From positions 1-60,935 of the forward strand of contig NZ_BASE01000043.1 of assembly GCF_000813125.1 (NCBI RefSeq): a DNA stretch of 60,935 bases, read 5' to 3'. The notes under the pieces are model-generated. The model had not been told where the DNA came from and did not search any database. It saw only the letters and a list, made by a program, of their open reading frames with translations. Below, piece after piece: positions 9,047 to 19,494 of the stretch (the first letter of the stretch is position 1; each line of letters opens with the position of its first letter). The position numbers and the translations under genes are program-made. Source of the DNA: Mesobacillus selenatarsenatis SF-1 (GTDB lineage Bacteria; Bacillota; Bacilli; Bacillales; Cytobacillaceae).

Positions 9047-9235
9047 AAAGGCTCTTTTCTCAAACTTTGTTGCTATTGAATACTAAATTGGAGTGAATTA
9101 CCTATATTCCTTGTAAAATTGACGCTTCTTTTGAGAAAAGAGCATGCAAACTTAATACCGACCTGCAAAATGGGTATATATTACGTTAAAATCGGCTTTA
9201 GGTTTTTAACAACAATCTTTACGAGAACAGCCTTT
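9047..9235. mobile_element. MITE-like element, family A copy 1
   Basis: A 189-bp element ending in imperfect inverted repeats: AAAGGCTCTTTTCTCAAA at the left, and AAAGGCTGTTCTCGTAAA when the right end is read backwards, extending to TTGTTG on both sides (about 26 bp). Internal inverted repeats (TTTTCTCAAA...TTTGAGAAAA and GTTAAAATC...GGTTTTTAAC) can form two arms. Related copies are at 34561, 48432 and 53641. It has no coding capacity. Confidence 0.85.
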
Positions 9236-9241
9236 TTAAAA

Positions 9242-9276
9242 GACAGAAGGCCATCCATTTATCATGATTGGCCTTC
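9242..9276 (-). terminator. Terminator of the aromatic supraoperon
   Basis: A long stem, GAAGGCC-AATCAT / ATGGAT-GGCCTTC, followed on the minus strand by TGTCTTTT, 15 bp after the aroA stop. Confidence 0.85.
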
Positions 9277-9290
9277 AAGACATATATTGT

Positions 9291-10583
9291 TTATTTCCGC
9301 ACCAGTGAATACAAGTCATCAAAAAAACCAGGATAAGAAACAGCGACCGCTTCACTTTGCTCAAGTCTGACATCCCTTTTGCAGAGCAGGGCAGCGATGG
9401 ACAGCATCATTCCGATCCGGTGGTCCCCATGTGCTGATACAGTCCCGCCATCAAGGCTTTGATTTCCCTGTATAATCATGCCATCCTCTGTAGCCTCAAT
9501 GTCTGCTCCTAGTTTCTTGAGTTCATTCACAACAGTATCAATTCGATTTGTTTCCTTAACCTTTAATTCCCCTGCATCCTTAATGACTGTCTTTCCCTCT
9601 GCCTGCGTTGCCAGCAAAGCAATGACCGGTATTTCATCGATTAATCGAGGAATCAGATCACCTTCGACTATTGTACCTTTGAGTTTAGAATGCTTAATTC
9701 TTATATCCCCAGCAGGTTCAGCTGCTTCACTTTCGTATGGTTCGATAATGAAATCTGCTCCCATTGCGCTAAGCACATCGATTATACCCGTTCTTGTAGG
9801 GTTCAAACCAACATTCCGGAGTATGATATCACTCCCAGGCATGATTGCGGCCGCCACCAGAAAAAAGGCGGCAGATGAAATATCACCAGGTACATTTATA
9901 TGTGTACCCTTTAGCATTTGTCCGCCAGTTACCTTAACAACTTCACCATCACGCTCTACTTTGCCGCCAAACTGATTGATCATGCGCTCCGTATGATCCC
10001 TTGTTTTCACTGGCTCAATAACAATTGTATCACCTTCAGCCTGTAACCCGGCAAGGAGGATCGCCGACTTCACCTGCGCGCTTGCTACTGGCAGTTCATA
10101 TGTAATTCCGTGTAATTTTTGGCCTTCCACCGTCAGCGGAGTGAATTCGCCATTATTCCTTCCCGTAATACTTGCACCCATTTTGCCGAGAGGAAGAGTC
10201 ACTCTAGTCATCGGCCTTCTGGCAATCGAATCATCACCTTCAAGGGTTGATGTGAAAGGCAATCCCGAAAGGATTCCCATCATCAGCCTGATGGTTGTTC
10301 CAGAATTCCCGACATACAGCGTATCCTCAGGATGATTCAACCCGTCCGCACCTTTTCCGGTGACTGTTACATCGCTCCCATTCTGGACAATATCAACACC
10401 AAGCTGACGGAAGCAGGAAATCGTGCTTAAACAGTCTTCTCCGGGCAGGAAGTTTTCGATACAGGTAATTCCATTGGCAATGGAGCCGAACATGACTGCT
10501 CTATGCGAAATTGATTTATCGCCAGGTACTTTAACCTGACCTTCCAAAGTGGTTCTATTTGTCAAAAGTGTTTTTACGGACAT
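9291..10583 (-). CDS. aroA: 3-phosphoshikimate 1-carboxyvinyltransferase (EPSP synthase)
   Basis: A 430-residue EPSP synthase, the sixth shikimate-pathway step (shikimate 3-phosphate plus PEP gives EPSP). Visible motifs are GDKSISHRA near the N-terminus, [20 protein letters not shown], and the C-terminal HGDHRIGMM. The pattern around GNSGTT fits the Bacillus-type class. This gene is called aroE in B. subtilis. The ATG follows AAGGAG with a 7-base spacer, 17 bp after tyrA. It is the last gene of the aromatic supraoperon. Confidence 0.97.
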   Translation of the reverse strand: MSVKTLLTNRTTLEGQVKVPGDKSISHRAVMFGSIANGITCIENFLPGEDCLSTISCFRQLGVDIVQNGSDVTVTGKGADGLNHPEDTLYVGNSGTTIRLMMGILSGLPFTSTLEGDDSIARRPMTRVTLPLGKMGASITGRNNGEFTPLTVEGQKLHGITYELPVASAQVKSAILLAGLQAEGDTIVIEPVKTRDHTERMINQFGGKVERDGEVVKVTGGQMLKGTHINVPGDISSAAFFLVAAAIMPGSDIILRNVGLNPTRTGIIDVLSAMGADFIIEPYESEAAEPAGDIRIKHSKLKGTIVEGDLIPRLIDEIPVIALLATQAEGKTVIKDAGELKVKETNRIDTVVNELKKLGADIEATEDGMIIQGNQSLDGGTVSAHGDHRIGMMLSIAALLCKRDVRLEQSEAVAVSYPGFFDDLYSLVRK

Positions 10584-10600
10584 ATTTCTGCTCCTTCAGT

Positions 10601-11707
10601 CTACTTTCCAAGAGACATATCATAGTCTGTATTTTTTTCGATGCATTCCTTGGCCCTGGCACGGTCTTCAGGTGTCTGGAAGCTGATTGCCAGGACGCCG
10701 TATATATCTTCACGAGTTTCTATGATTCTTATATTCGTTATACTGATATTTTCAACTGCCAGGTACCCTGTGATTTCAGAAATCACCCCTGGATAGTCGG
10801 GAACATCTACGAATAGGTCATAAAAACTGGGAATAGCTCCTTTGTCGCTTACAGGAAGGCCATCCCGGTATGTTTTTGCTGAATCAAAGAAATCATAAAT
10901 GCTGTCTCTATCATTAGTAACCAATAATTCTTTTACCCTTCCCATTTCATCCTGCCAGTCATTTAACAGATAAATAAGGACTTCACGGTTCTGAAGAAGA
11001 ATATCTCTCCACATCCGCGGACTGCTTGAAGCGATCCGTGTGATATCCCTGAATCCGCCAGCCGCCAGGCGGTTGACAAGAGGATTTCCTTGCTCCGCCC
11101 TTGACGCCTGGTGGACAAGGGAAGCAGCTATGATATGCGGAAAATGGCTGACCACCCCTGTAAGATAATCATGCTCTTCTGGGGATACCTCGAGGAACTT
11201 GGCCCTCGTGCCAGAAAGCCATTCTTTTAGTCGATCCACTGTCTCACTTCTGACCATTGTATCAGTTGTAAGAAGATAGAATGCATTTTCAAACAGGATT
11301 TTCTTCGCTGCAGCTACACCACTTTTATGAGAACCAGCCATAGGATGACCGCCAATGAATGCAATTCCTTTTTCTCTTAAGCTGGATGCCATCAATGAGA
11401 TGAATCCCTTCGTACTCCCGGTGTCGGTAACAATGACTTCATCTTTCAATTGCAATGAAGCTAAAGATTCAATAATACTTCCAGTGGTCAATACCGGAGT
11501 CGCTATAATGATTAAATCCGCCTTCGGAGCTTCCATTTCAATACTTCCAGCTACCCGGTCAATGACACCCAGCATCATGGCCAGGTCCATTTGATCTCCG
11601 TCCGCATCAAATCCGATGAGCTCTGCCCCCGGATGCTGAGCTTTAATACACATCGCCAGAGAGCCGCCAATCAAACCAAGACCAATGATCAATACGCGGC
11701 CTTCCAT
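10601..11707 (-). CDS. tyrA: Prephenate dehydrogenase with ACT domain
   Basis: A 368-residue NAD-dependent enzyme converting prephenate to 4-hydroxyphenylpyruvate for tyrosine. The Rossmann motif GLGLIGGSLA is at the N-terminus, GGHPMAGSHKSG is the substrate region, and residues from about 295 form an ACT domain (VDVPDYPGVISEIT), probably for tyrosine feedback. I use the ATG at 11707, which has AAGGGTG at good distance; the GTG at 11716 is only 2 bases from it. It lies between hisC and aroA, as in B. subtilis. Confidence 0.95.
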   Translation of the reverse strand: MEGRVLIIGLGLIGGSLAMCIKAQHPGAELIGFDADGDQMDLAMMLGVIDRVAGSIEMEAPKADLIIIATPVLTTGSIIESLASLQLKDEVIVTDTGSTKGFISLMASSLREKGIAFIGGHPMAGSHKSGVAAAKKILFENAFYLLTTDTMVRSETVDRLKEWLSGTRAKFLEVSPEEHDYLTGVVSHFPHIIAASLVHQASRAEQGNPLVNRLAAGGFRDITRIASSSPRMWRDILLQNREVLIYLLNDWQDEMGRVKELLVTNDRDSIYDFFDSAKTYRDGLPVSDKGAIPSFYDLFVDVPDYPGVISEITGYLAVENISITNIRIIETREDIYGVLAISFQTPEDRARAKECIEKNTDYDMSLGK

Positions 11708-11720
11708 AAGACTCACACCC

Positions 11721-12824
11721 TTATTTAGATATTACAGTATCAACACTCAAATATTGTTTGATAACATCAATAACGCCTTGATTTTGTTCCTTCGAGCCAA
11801 TAGTAATCCTTACGCAAGTAGGGAATCCGAGTGCTGTCCCGGAACGAACGATGTAACCTCTTTCAAGCAGGTATTGAAATACCTCCTGACCGTCCCTTTC
11901 AAAATTAATCAAAATGAAATTCCCCTGTGAAAGATAATAACTCAATCCAGCGTTATCACAGAATTGGTAAAATTGCTCTAAGCCAGCCCGGTTTTCTCTT
12001 TTGCATTCTTCTACAAAATCCTGATCATCAAGTGCAGCAATGGCCGCAGCTTGTGCCAATGAGTTTACATTGAATGGCTCCCTGACAGGCTCAAGTGCTG
12101 AAATTGTGTCCTCATGGGCAATTCCATAACCAACCCTAAAGCTGGCAAGTCCGTATATTTTCGAAAAAGTCCTTAAGATAATTAAATTTTGATATTGTCT
12201 AAGCAATTTCAAAGAATCATGATAATCTTCCGCAGTCACATATTCGAAGTAGGCTTCATCCAGCACGACAAGCACATGACTTGGCACACGTGCCATAAAA
12301 GCTGTCAATTCTTCTTCAGTTATATAAACCCCTGTTGGATTATTCGGAGAGCATAACCAGACAACTGTGGTCCGATCATCAATAGCAGCAGCCATCCCAT
12401 CCAAATCGTGTGCACCATTTACCAAAGGGATTTCTGTTATTTCACAGCCCTCGATAACACCATTATGTTTATACTGAGGAAATGTTGGTGCAGCCATCAC
12501 AGTTTTCGTCTCAGATGTGAGCAGACCCCGGGCAATCATCTGGATAATTTCATCTGATCCGTTGCCAAGAATGACCTCTCCTTCTTTTACACCCAGATGG
12601 CCTGCCAGATGTGTACGAAGTTCGGTAGCATACCCATCTGGATATACTGAAAATTTACCAGCAAAGCCTGCGATTTCTTTTTTTACTTTTTCTGAAGATC
12701 CAAACGGATTCTCATTTGAAGCCAATTTTACAATCTCTGATAAACCATACTGCCTTTTCACTTCAGAAATCGATTTACCAGGCTGGTATGGTTTTAGCTT
12801 TAAAAGCTGCTCTTTCCATCTCAT
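11721..12824 (-). CDS. hisC: Histidinol-phosphate aminotransferase
   Basis: A 367-residue class-II aminotransferase that in Bacillus serves both histidine synthesis and the last steps of tyrosine and phenylalanine synthesis. The PLP lysine is in TFSKIYGLASFRVGYG, preceded by LDEAYFEY and CSPNNPTG. The ATG at 12824 has GAGGTGG upstream; the GTG at 12833 lies inside that site. In B. subtilis the six trp genes lie immediately upstream. Here aroH is only 104 bp upstream and no trp gene is present. Confidence 0.95.
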   Translation of the reverse strand: MRWKEQLLKLKPYQPGKSISEVKRQYGLSEIVKLASNENPFGSSEKVKKEIAGFAGKFSVYPDGYATELRTHLAGHLGVKEGEVILGNGSDEIIQMIARGLLTSETKTVMAAPTFPQYKHNGVIEGCEITEIPLVNGAHDLDGMAAAIDDRTTVVWLCSPNNPTGVYITEEELTAFMARVPSHVLVVLDEAYFEYVTAEDYHDSLKLLRQYQNLIILRTFSKIYGLASFRVGYGIAHEDTISALEPVREPFNVNSLAQAAAIAALDDQDFVEECKRENRAGLEQFYQFCDNAGLSYYLSQGNFILINFERDGQEVFQYLLERGYIVRSGTALGFPTCVRITIGSKEQNQGVIDVIKQYLSVDTVISK

Positions 12825-12928
12825 CTTATCCACCTCGACTATTCTACTCTTTAATCCACTATCTAATTAAAGCGATAAAGAACATGTATTTATCATACAC
12901 TGTTTGGCGCTCAGGAAAAAGTATAAAT

Positions 12929-13285
12929 TTAAAGATCAGGTCTTAGTCCAGAAGCTCCCTCAAGATAAATGTGCTTGACCTCTTCCTGTGTTTTTTCAGT
13001 GTTGAAATGGATCATGACTCTGATACACTTCTGTAGCGAGCCGGGGACGGATAATTCTTGCATGCACATAACTGGAACATACGTCCAGCCGGCCAAATTC
13101 CTTAAGGCCCTTGCCGGAAAGGCTCCATCAACATCATCAGTTGCTGAAATGAAAATTGAAGCAACTTGATCCGGAGCTATATTATTAGAAACGATAGCTT
13201 CTTTTAAAAGCCTTTCAGTCGCAGAAATGATTTCCTGCTCATCATTCTCGTTTACTGTAATAGCTCCTCTTACTCCCCTAATCAT
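12929..13285 (-). CDS. aroH: Chorismate mutase AroH
   Basis: A 118-residue monofunctional chorismate mutase of the trimeric AroH class, making prephenate from chorismate. Recognised by MIRGVRGAITV, the SATDDVDGAFPARALR stretch and VPVMCMQE, which hold active-site Arg and Cys residues in the B. subtilis enzyme. It starts one base after the aroB stop (GAGGGGGAG ribosome site inside the aroB end), so it is probably coupled. The next gene is hisC, not trpE. Confidence 0.95.
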   Translation of the reverse strand: MIRGVRGAITVNENDEQEIISATERLLKEAIVSNNIAPDQVASIFISATDDVDGAFPARALRNLAGWTYVPVMCMQELSVPGSLQKCIRVMIHFNTEKTQEEVKHIYLEGASGLRPDL

Positions 13286-13286
13286 C

Positions 13287-14372
13287 TTACTCCCCCTCTT
13301 CTACAAACTTCTTCAGGTTCATCATCAATACTTTTTCCTCTATTTCAATGAGTGCAGGAACTCCAATCTTCTCTAGTAAAACGAAACGAATCGTATTGTT
13401 TACAGCTTTTTTATCCTGTTTCATTCTTTCGATCAGCTGCTCATTAGCAAGTCCGGCTGGGATTGAAGTTTCGTACCCAAGATTCTTAAGCCAGATTTTG
13501 AATGCTTCTCTATTAAAATCAAGCCCAAGCAATTGTGAACTCAACTGAAGGGAAAATAGCATACCAATGGCTACTGCTTCACCGTGTGTCACTTTTCCAT
13601 AACCTGCTTCAGCTTCAATTGCGTGGCCTAGTGTGTGCCCAAAATTCAGAAATGCACGGATTCCGGTTTCTCTTTCATCCTCTGCGACAACAGAACCTTT
13701 TACTTGGATGCCTTTTGTCAAAAACTCAAGCAACTGTGAGTCATTCATTTTATCCAAAGACTGAATTTCTTCCCTAAGCCAGTAATAGAAGTTTTCATCG
13801 CTTATTAATGAGTGCTTGATTACTTCAGCAAAGCCGGATCGTACTTCATGTTCAGGGAGAGTCTTCAGATAATCGAGATCGTAAACAACTGCATCGGGTT
13901 GATGGAATGCTCCAACCATGTTCTTGCCTAAAGGATGGTTGACCGCTACTTTTCCTCCCACCGCACTGTCATGTGCAAGAATAGTGGTCGGGACTTGTAT
14001 GAAGCGAATTCCCCTCATATAAGTAGCGGCGACAAATCCTGCTAAATCTCCTACTGCCCCTCCGCCAAAAGAGATGATCAGCGATTTCCTGTCAAGTTTA
14101 TTTTCAAGCGCTGATGAAAGGCAATCTTTATATACATCGAAAGTTTTCGCCTGTTCTCCTGATGGGACGATTTTCTCAATAATCCCTTCCAGAGCAGTAT
14201 GTTCGTGGAATGAATCAAGATGATGTTGTGCCACTGTTTCATCAGTAATGACCATGATAGATGTGTAACTGTCTTCAGCACCATGAATAATATCGCGTAA
14301 TTGCTGAATTGCACCTTTTCCGATGTGTACTGGATAGGATTTTGTACTTGTTTGGATATTCACTTGCAGCAT
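13287..14372 (-). CDS. aroB: 3-dehydroquinate synthase
   Basis: A 361-residue NAD- and metal-dependent enzyme converting DAHP to 3-dehydroquinate. Signature segments are FGGGAVGDLAGFVAATYMRG, the metal region around EVIKHSLI, and NFGHTLGHAIE. Full family length. It starts one base after the aroC stop, with GAGGGATT as ribosome site within the end of aroC. Part of the contiguous aroC-aroB-aroH block. Confidence 0.97.
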   Translation of the reverse strand: MLQVNIQTSTKSYPVHIGKGAIQQLRDIIHGAEDSYTSIMVITDETVAQHHLDSFHEHTALEGIIEKIVPSGEQAKTFDVYKDCLSSALENKLDRKSLIISFGGGAVGDLAGFVAATYMRGIRFIQVPTTILAHDSAVGGKVAVNHPLGKNMVGAFHQPDAVVYDLDYLKTLPEHEVRSGFAEVIKHSLISDENFYYWLREEIQSLDKMNDSQLLEFLTKGIQVKGSVVAEDERETGIRAFLNFGHTLGHAIEAEAGYGKVTHGEAVAIGMLFSLQLSSQLLGLDFNREAFKIWLKNLGYETSIPAGLANEQLIERMKQDKKAVNNTIRFVLLEKIGVPALIEIEEKVLMMNLKKFVEEGE

Positions 14373-14373
14373 C

Positions 14374-15546
14374 TTAAAAATCCCTCGCAGTCCTTCTTTG
14401 CTCTTCGATTGATGCCTTCAGTGTGTCAAATCGATCCGCATAAAATTGGTCTACGATAGCAGAGGCAAGCTCCCAGGCAACAACGCTTTCCGCAACCACT
14501 GCTGCTGCAGGGACAGCACATGCATCAGAGCGTTCAATGCTCGCGGCAAAAGGTTCCTTTGACTCGATATCGACACTCATCAATGGCTTGTAAAGAGTCG
14601 GGATTGGTTTCATTACCCCACGGACAACAATTGGCATGCCCGTTGTCATCCCGCCTTCAAGCCCTCCAAGCCGGTTCGTTTTCCGGTAGTAACCGCGTCC
14701 CTCTTCCCAGGCTATCTCATCATGGACTTGGCTGCCAGGCCTGCTGGCAGCTTCAAAACCGATCCCAATCTCAACTCCTTTGAAAGCATTGATGCTCATA
14801 ATGGCACCAGCAAGCTTTCCATCAAGCTTGCGGTCATAATGAACATAGCTGCCCACTCCAGCAGGCATTCCCTCTGCAATCACCTCAACAACACCGCCAA
14901 TAGAGTCTCCATTTTGCTTAGCGTCATCAATTGCTGCCATCATTTTCGTTCCTGCATCTGAATCGAAGCATCTGACTGGAGAAGCTTCTGTTATTTCTTT
15001 AAGCTGTTCCAGTGATGTGAAGTCTTGCTTCTCAGCTTTTACTCCCCCGATTTCAACAACATGGGCAACTAAATCGATACCCAGCAGTGACAGTAGTTTC
15101 TTTGCGGCAGCACCCGCTGCGACCCTGACAGTCGTTTCACGGGCAGATGAACGTTCAAGAACATTTCTCATATCTCGATGTCCATATTTAATCGCGCCGT
15201 TTAAGTCTGCGTGACCAGGACGGGGACGGGAAATTATCCTTTTCACTTCATCAGCGGATTGTTCATCGAGCGGTTCCTGACCCATAATCCCGGTCCAATG
15301 CTTCCAATCATTATTTTCAACAACCAAGGCTATCGGCGAACCTAATGTCAGACCATGCCGTATTCCTGAAGTGATCTGCACCTGATCCTTTTCGATTTGC
15401 ATTCTTCTTCCGCGGCCATAGCCTTTCTGCCGGCGCGCAAGCTCTTTGTTTATATCTTCTTCTACTAGCGGCATGCCTGCTGGCATCCCCTCTATAATTG
15501 TTGTTAGCTGCGGTCCATGTGATTCTCCCGCTGTTAAATATCTCAT
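14374..15546 (-). CDS. aroC: Chorismate synthase
   Basis: A 390-residue FMNH2-dependent enzyme making chorismate from EPSP (called aroF in B. subtilis). Motifs are GESHGPQL at the N-terminus, [23 protein letters not shown], and the [15 protein letters not shown] region. The ATG follows AAGGGGGAAAG. It is the first biosynthetic gene of the supraoperon, 246 bp downstream of cheR. Confidence 0.97.
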   Translation of the reverse strand: MRYLTAGESHGPQLTTIIEGMPAGMPLVEEDINKELARRQKGYGRGRRMQIEKDQVQITSGIRHGLTLGSPIALVVENNDWKHWTGIMGQEPLDEQSADEVKRIISRPRPGHADLNGAIKYGHRDMRNVLERSSARETTVRVAAGAAAKKLLSLLGIDLVAHVVEIGGVKAEKQDFTSLEQLKEITEASPVRCFDSDAGTKMMAAIDDAKQNGDSIGGVVEVIAEGMPAGVGSYVHYDRKLDGKLAGAIMSINAFKGVEIGIGFEAASRPGSQVHDEIAWEEGRGYYRKTNRLGGLEGGMTTGMPIVVRGVMKPIPTLYKPLMSVDIESKEPFAASIERSDACAVPAAAVVAESVVAWELASAIVDQFYADRFDTLKASIEEQRRTARDF

Positions 15547-15753
15547 ACACTTTCCCCCTTCAACTCGCTAAAGGATTTGTTTTACTATATCATACAGTTC
15601 AACAGAAATAAATTAAAAATTTTGAAATATGTATTATTCCTTTTCAAGAATGAAGTCATTTTATCATGAAGCCTGTTGACTCGCAAAAAAACAATCTTCC
15701 TTTACTCCAGTCTTAACACTTCACATGCAGACATTGAATCCCAAACATTCGGG

Positions 15754-15788
15754 GAAAAAGCAAGAAGGAGCACGGAATCCCGGCTCCT
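15754..15788 (-). terminator. Probable terminator after cheR
   Basis: The stem AGGAGCCGG / CCGTGCTCCT (one bulge) is followed on the minus strand by TTCTTGCTTTTT, just after the cheR stop. It would separate cheR from aroC. Confidence 0.65.
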
Positions 15789-15792
15789 CCAC

Positions 15793-16689
<897 letters not shown>

Positions 16690-16701
16690 TTAGTTAAAAA
16701 G

Positions 16702-16829
16702 GTCTGTTGATTTTCGTTCCAGGCGCTTCGCTTTCCGCGGGCAGTCCGGGAGCCTCCTCGGCGCTTCAAGCGCCTGTGGGGTCTCCCCATCCCGCAGGAG
16801 TCTTCGCGCCTTCCACTACAATCAACAGG
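16702..16829. repeat. Intergenic repeat, family C copy 1, with inverted ends
   Basis: A 128-bp GC-rich element bounded by CTGTTGATT and AATCAACAG. Inside are CTTCGCTTTCCGCGGG, a GGCGCTTCAAGCGCC palindrome, and CCCGCAGGAGTCTTCGCGCC. A larger relative is at 48707-48958. I recall similar elements in many Bacillaceae genomes. It lies between the cheR start and the ndk terminator. Confidence 0.85.
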
Positions 16830-16863
16830 AGTTAAAAACAACATTTAGCTCTAACAAAGCCAA

Positions 16864-16896
16864 AAGAAAAAGGACACTTGCTTTTCACAAGTGTCC
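16864..16896 (-). terminator. Terminator after ndk
   Basis: A 9-bp perfect stem GGACACTTG / CAAGTGTCC with a 7-base loop, followed on the minus strand by TTTTTCTTTT. Confidence 0.88.
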
Positions 16897-16932
16897 GGAG
16901 TTTATTTAAAAGATTAGCCGCTTACGCTTTTC

Positions 16933-17379
16933 TTAGTAAACCCACTCGTTGATTAATTTGCTGTATTCAGCTAGCTCTTCTTGTTTGAAGAATAGTCCGA
17001 TTTCACGCTCAGCGCTTTCTGGTGAGTCAGATCCGTGAATTACGTTCTTGCCTACAGTCACACCGAATTCTCCACGGATAGTTCCAGGAGCTGCATCCTT
17101 AGGGTTTGTAGCACCCATCATCTGGCGTGCAGTTGCAATTACATTCTCGCCCTGCCATACCATAGCGAAAACTGGTCCTGAAGTGATGAAGTCTACTAAT
17201 TCGCCGAAGAATGGACGCTCTTTATGTTCGCCATAATGCTCTTCAGCAAGTTCTCTTGGGATGTTCATAAGTTTTGCGCCAACTAGCTGGAAGCCTTTCT
17301 TTTCGAAACGAGCTACAACTTCACCGATCAGGTTGCGTTGTACTCCGTCAGGCTTGACCATCAAATAAGTCTTTTCCAT
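16933..17379 (-). CDS. ndk: Nucleoside diphosphate kinase
   Basis: A 148-residue enzyme that transfers phosphate from ATP to NDPs. The [17 protein letters not shown] start and the catalytic-His segment NVIHGSDS are clear. The ATG at 17379 has AGGAG with an 8-base spacer and gives the usual length; the upstream GTG adds three residues. It lies downstream of hepT, as in B. subtilis. Confidence 0.97.
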   Translation of the reverse strand: MEKTYLMVKPDGVQRNLIGEVVARFEKKGFQLVGAKLMNIPRELAEEHYGEHKERPFFGELVDFITSGPVFAMVWQGENVIATARQMMGATNPKDAAPGTIRGEFGVTVGKNVIHGSDSPESAEREIGLFFKQEELAEYSKLINEWVY

Positions 17380-17470
17380 GAGTTCCACTCCTATTTCTTA
17401 TATGTATGTGAACCGCTTACAAAAGCAATCCTTAGAAATAGTATCATTTTTTTGAAAAATTCGCAACTTG

Positions 17471-18433
17471 CTAATACTTCCGTTTTCCAATGAATTTCGC
17501 GATATCACGCAATGACTTCTTTGCCTTATTGGACGGAAGCTCCTCAAGGATTTCAAGAGCTTTATCCAGATAGCGGTCACTGATCGCCAGTGATTTTTCA
17601 ATCGCTCCTGACTCCTGTACAAGCTTCAGAATTTCATTTAGTTCTTCTCTTGGCATACCTTCATGGACAGTCCTGATCCGGCTTTTAATATACTCATCCT
17701 GCATTGCATACAGAACAGGAAGAGTGACATTCCCCTGGAGAAGATCTCCACCAGCCGGTTTTCCAAGTTCCTTTTCTGTACCCGTGAAATCCAATACATC
17801 ATCAGTAATCTGGAAGGACATACCGACATAGTAGCCAAACTTATACAATTTACGATGGTCCTGTTCAGGAACTCCTGACACCACGGCACCAAGCTGGCAG
17901 CTTGCAGCAATAAGAAGAGCAGTCTTCCGCTTGATTCGCAGCAAATAATTACGCAGATTCTGGTCGAAATTATATTTATCTTTAATCTGTTCAATTTCAC
18001 CAATACTCAATTCCACTATTGTATCAGAGAGGATCTGATGCGCAGTCGGATTTTCAATGTCAGTCAAAAGCTCCAATGCGCGAGCAAAGATATAATCCCC
18101 TGTATACATGGCGATCTTATTATCCCATTTAGCTTTGATAGTCAGCTGTCCCCGACGCAATTCAGCATCATCGATAACGTCATCATGAACAAGGGAAGCC
18201 ATATGGATGAGCTCAAGCGAGACAGCGACATCCTTGATAACCTCAATATCGTAATTACCAAATTTTCCGCCTAGTAGAACAAAAACGGGCCTGATCCGTT
18301 TCCCTCCAGCTTTCAGCAAGTGCAGGCTTGCCTGTCTGAGCAGCTGGGATTCCGCCTGGATTGCTTCTTCGAGTTCTCTTTCTATCAATGTCAAATCAGC
18401 ATTTAAATATGTATATAATAACTTCATTTTCAT
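17471..18433 (-). CDS. hepT: Heptaprenyl diphosphate synthase component II
   Basis: The 320-residue catalytic subunit of heptaprenyl diphosphate synthase, which makes the C35 side chain of menaquinone-7 with HepS. Aspartate-rich motifs are DDVIDD in HMASLVHDDVIDDAELRRG and DDVLD in QITDDVLDF. GGKRIRPVFVLL is the substrate site. The ATG at 18433 follows GGTGG; a GTG at 18442 overlaps that site. Unusually, 355 bp separate it from menG. Confidence 0.95.
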   Translation of the reverse strand: MKMKLLYTYLNADLTLIERELEEAIQAESQLLRQASLHLLKAGGKRIRPVFVLLGGKFGNYDIEVIKDVAVSLELIHMASLVHDDVIDDAELRRGQLTIKAKWDNKIAMYTGDYIFARALELLTDIENPTAHQILSDTIVELSIGEIEQIKDKYNFDQNLRNYLLRIKRKTALLIAASCQLGAVVSGVPEQDHRKLYKFGYYVGMSFQITDDVLDFTGTEKELGKPAGGDLLQGNVTLPVLYAMQDEYIKSRIRTVHEGMPREELNEILKLVQESGAIEKSLAISDRYLDKALEILEELPSNKAKKSLRDIAKFIGKRKY

Positions 18434-18788
18434 ATAATCCACCAGCTTTTACATCCTCGATATCCATTGATGAAACAATGCAATCAGGAGAATTCTTTTA
18501 TGCTTTGAGCTTTGCCATCGGCCAAGCTATTGGTTTACTTCATATCCTGAACCATATTGAGCTGCTTCGCTCATCATCAACATCACGCTAATACTGAATT
18601 AAAACAGGCTGACCTTCCTTGCCAAGCGAATAAGAAAAGGACAGCCGTGGTCTATTTTATAATAATATCAGATGGTTTATTCACCTGCAGAACGGCCCAG
18701 TTAAAGCGCTTAGCCTGTCTTCGGGCTAGAGTTTAACTTTAGAAAAATCACTAAAGGCATATCTGCTTAACTCTGTAAAGCAACCTGG
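18434..18788. other. 355-bp gap without a convincing gene between menG and hepT
   Basis: No supported gene, strong terminator or known repeat was recognised. A plus-strand frame from an ATG at 18478 codes 37 residues but lacks a ribosome site. In B. subtilis menG (menH) and hepT are nearly contiguous, so the gap is unusual. It may hold a promoter for hepT. Confidence 0.6.
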
Positions 18789-19490
18789 CTATTTCTTGCC
18801 AATATGCACAGCTGCTACCCCGGCACTGTATGGTTTGTATTCTACATTGCCGAATCCTGCCTCCGAAAACATTTTGGCAAGTTCTTTCATGCCCGGAAAA
18901 TCTTTAGCGGATTCCTGGAGCCACGAATACTCCTTATAGCTTTTAGCGAACAGTTTACCGAACATCGGCATGACAAACCTGAAATATACCCTGTATGCTT
19001 GTTTAAAACCTGGCATTGTAGGCTGGGACGTTTCGAGGCAAACTGCCATCCCACCCGGTTTTAGTACTCTATACATTTCACGCAGCACCTGATTGTAGTC
19101 AGGGACATTTCTCAATCCAAAACCAATGGTTACATAGTCAAAGGTATTGTCCTCAAACGGGAGCTCCATTGCATTACCATGGATTAAAGTTGCCTGGTCC
19201 AGGTTACGGGCCTGCAATTTCTCCTCGCCGATCTTCAGCATATTTTTGCTGAAATCAAGCCCGACCACTTCGCCATCTTTCCCGGCAGCTTCCGCAAGCG
19301 CAATCGTCCAATCAGCGGTACCGCAACAAACATCGAGTGCCTTCGCTCCCTTTTGGACATTCATCTTCTTCATTGTGTCATTGCGCCATTTAACATGCTG
19401 CTGAAAACTGATGACAGAATTCATTTGGTCGTAATTCTCATAGATTTTTTCAAAGACTCCATGAACACGTTGTTCCTTCGATTGCTGCAT
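18789..19490 (-). CDS. menG: Demethylmenaquinone methyltransferase MenG
   Basis: A 233-residue UbiE/MenG-family SAM methyltransferase that completes menaquinone by methylating demethylmenaquinone. The SAM motif is [17 protein letters not shown]; also seen are the family YDQMNSVIS start and the RVLKPGG segment. The start at 19490 has GAAGGG upstream and lies just after the hepS stop. The frame extends to 19544 over hepS, but that start lacks support and exceeds the family length. Confidence 0.95.
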   Translation of the reverse strand: MQQSKEQRVHGVFEKIYENYDQMNSVISFQQHVKWRNDTMKKMNVQKGAKALDVCCGTADWTIALAEAAGKDGEVVGLDFSKNMLKIGEEKLQARNLDQATLIHGNAMELPFEDNTFDYVTIGFGLRNVPDYNQVLREMYRVLKPGGMAVCLETSQPTMPGFKQAYRVYFRFVMPMFGKLFAKSYKEYSWLQESAKDFPGMKELAKMFSEAGFGNVEYKPYSAGVAAVHIGKK

Positions 19491-19494
19491 GGCA

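Noticed and set aside
9478-9975. 165-codon frame opposite aroA
   Set aside because: Shadow of aroA codon usage; aroA is fully supported on the other strand.
12825-12928. Remnant of trp genes between aroH and hisC
   Set aside because: No frame or similarity to trpA or trpE ends was found in the 104 bp.
18478-18591. 37-codon plus-strand frame in the menG-hepT gap
   Set aside because: No ribosome site, opposite to the operon, and no known family.
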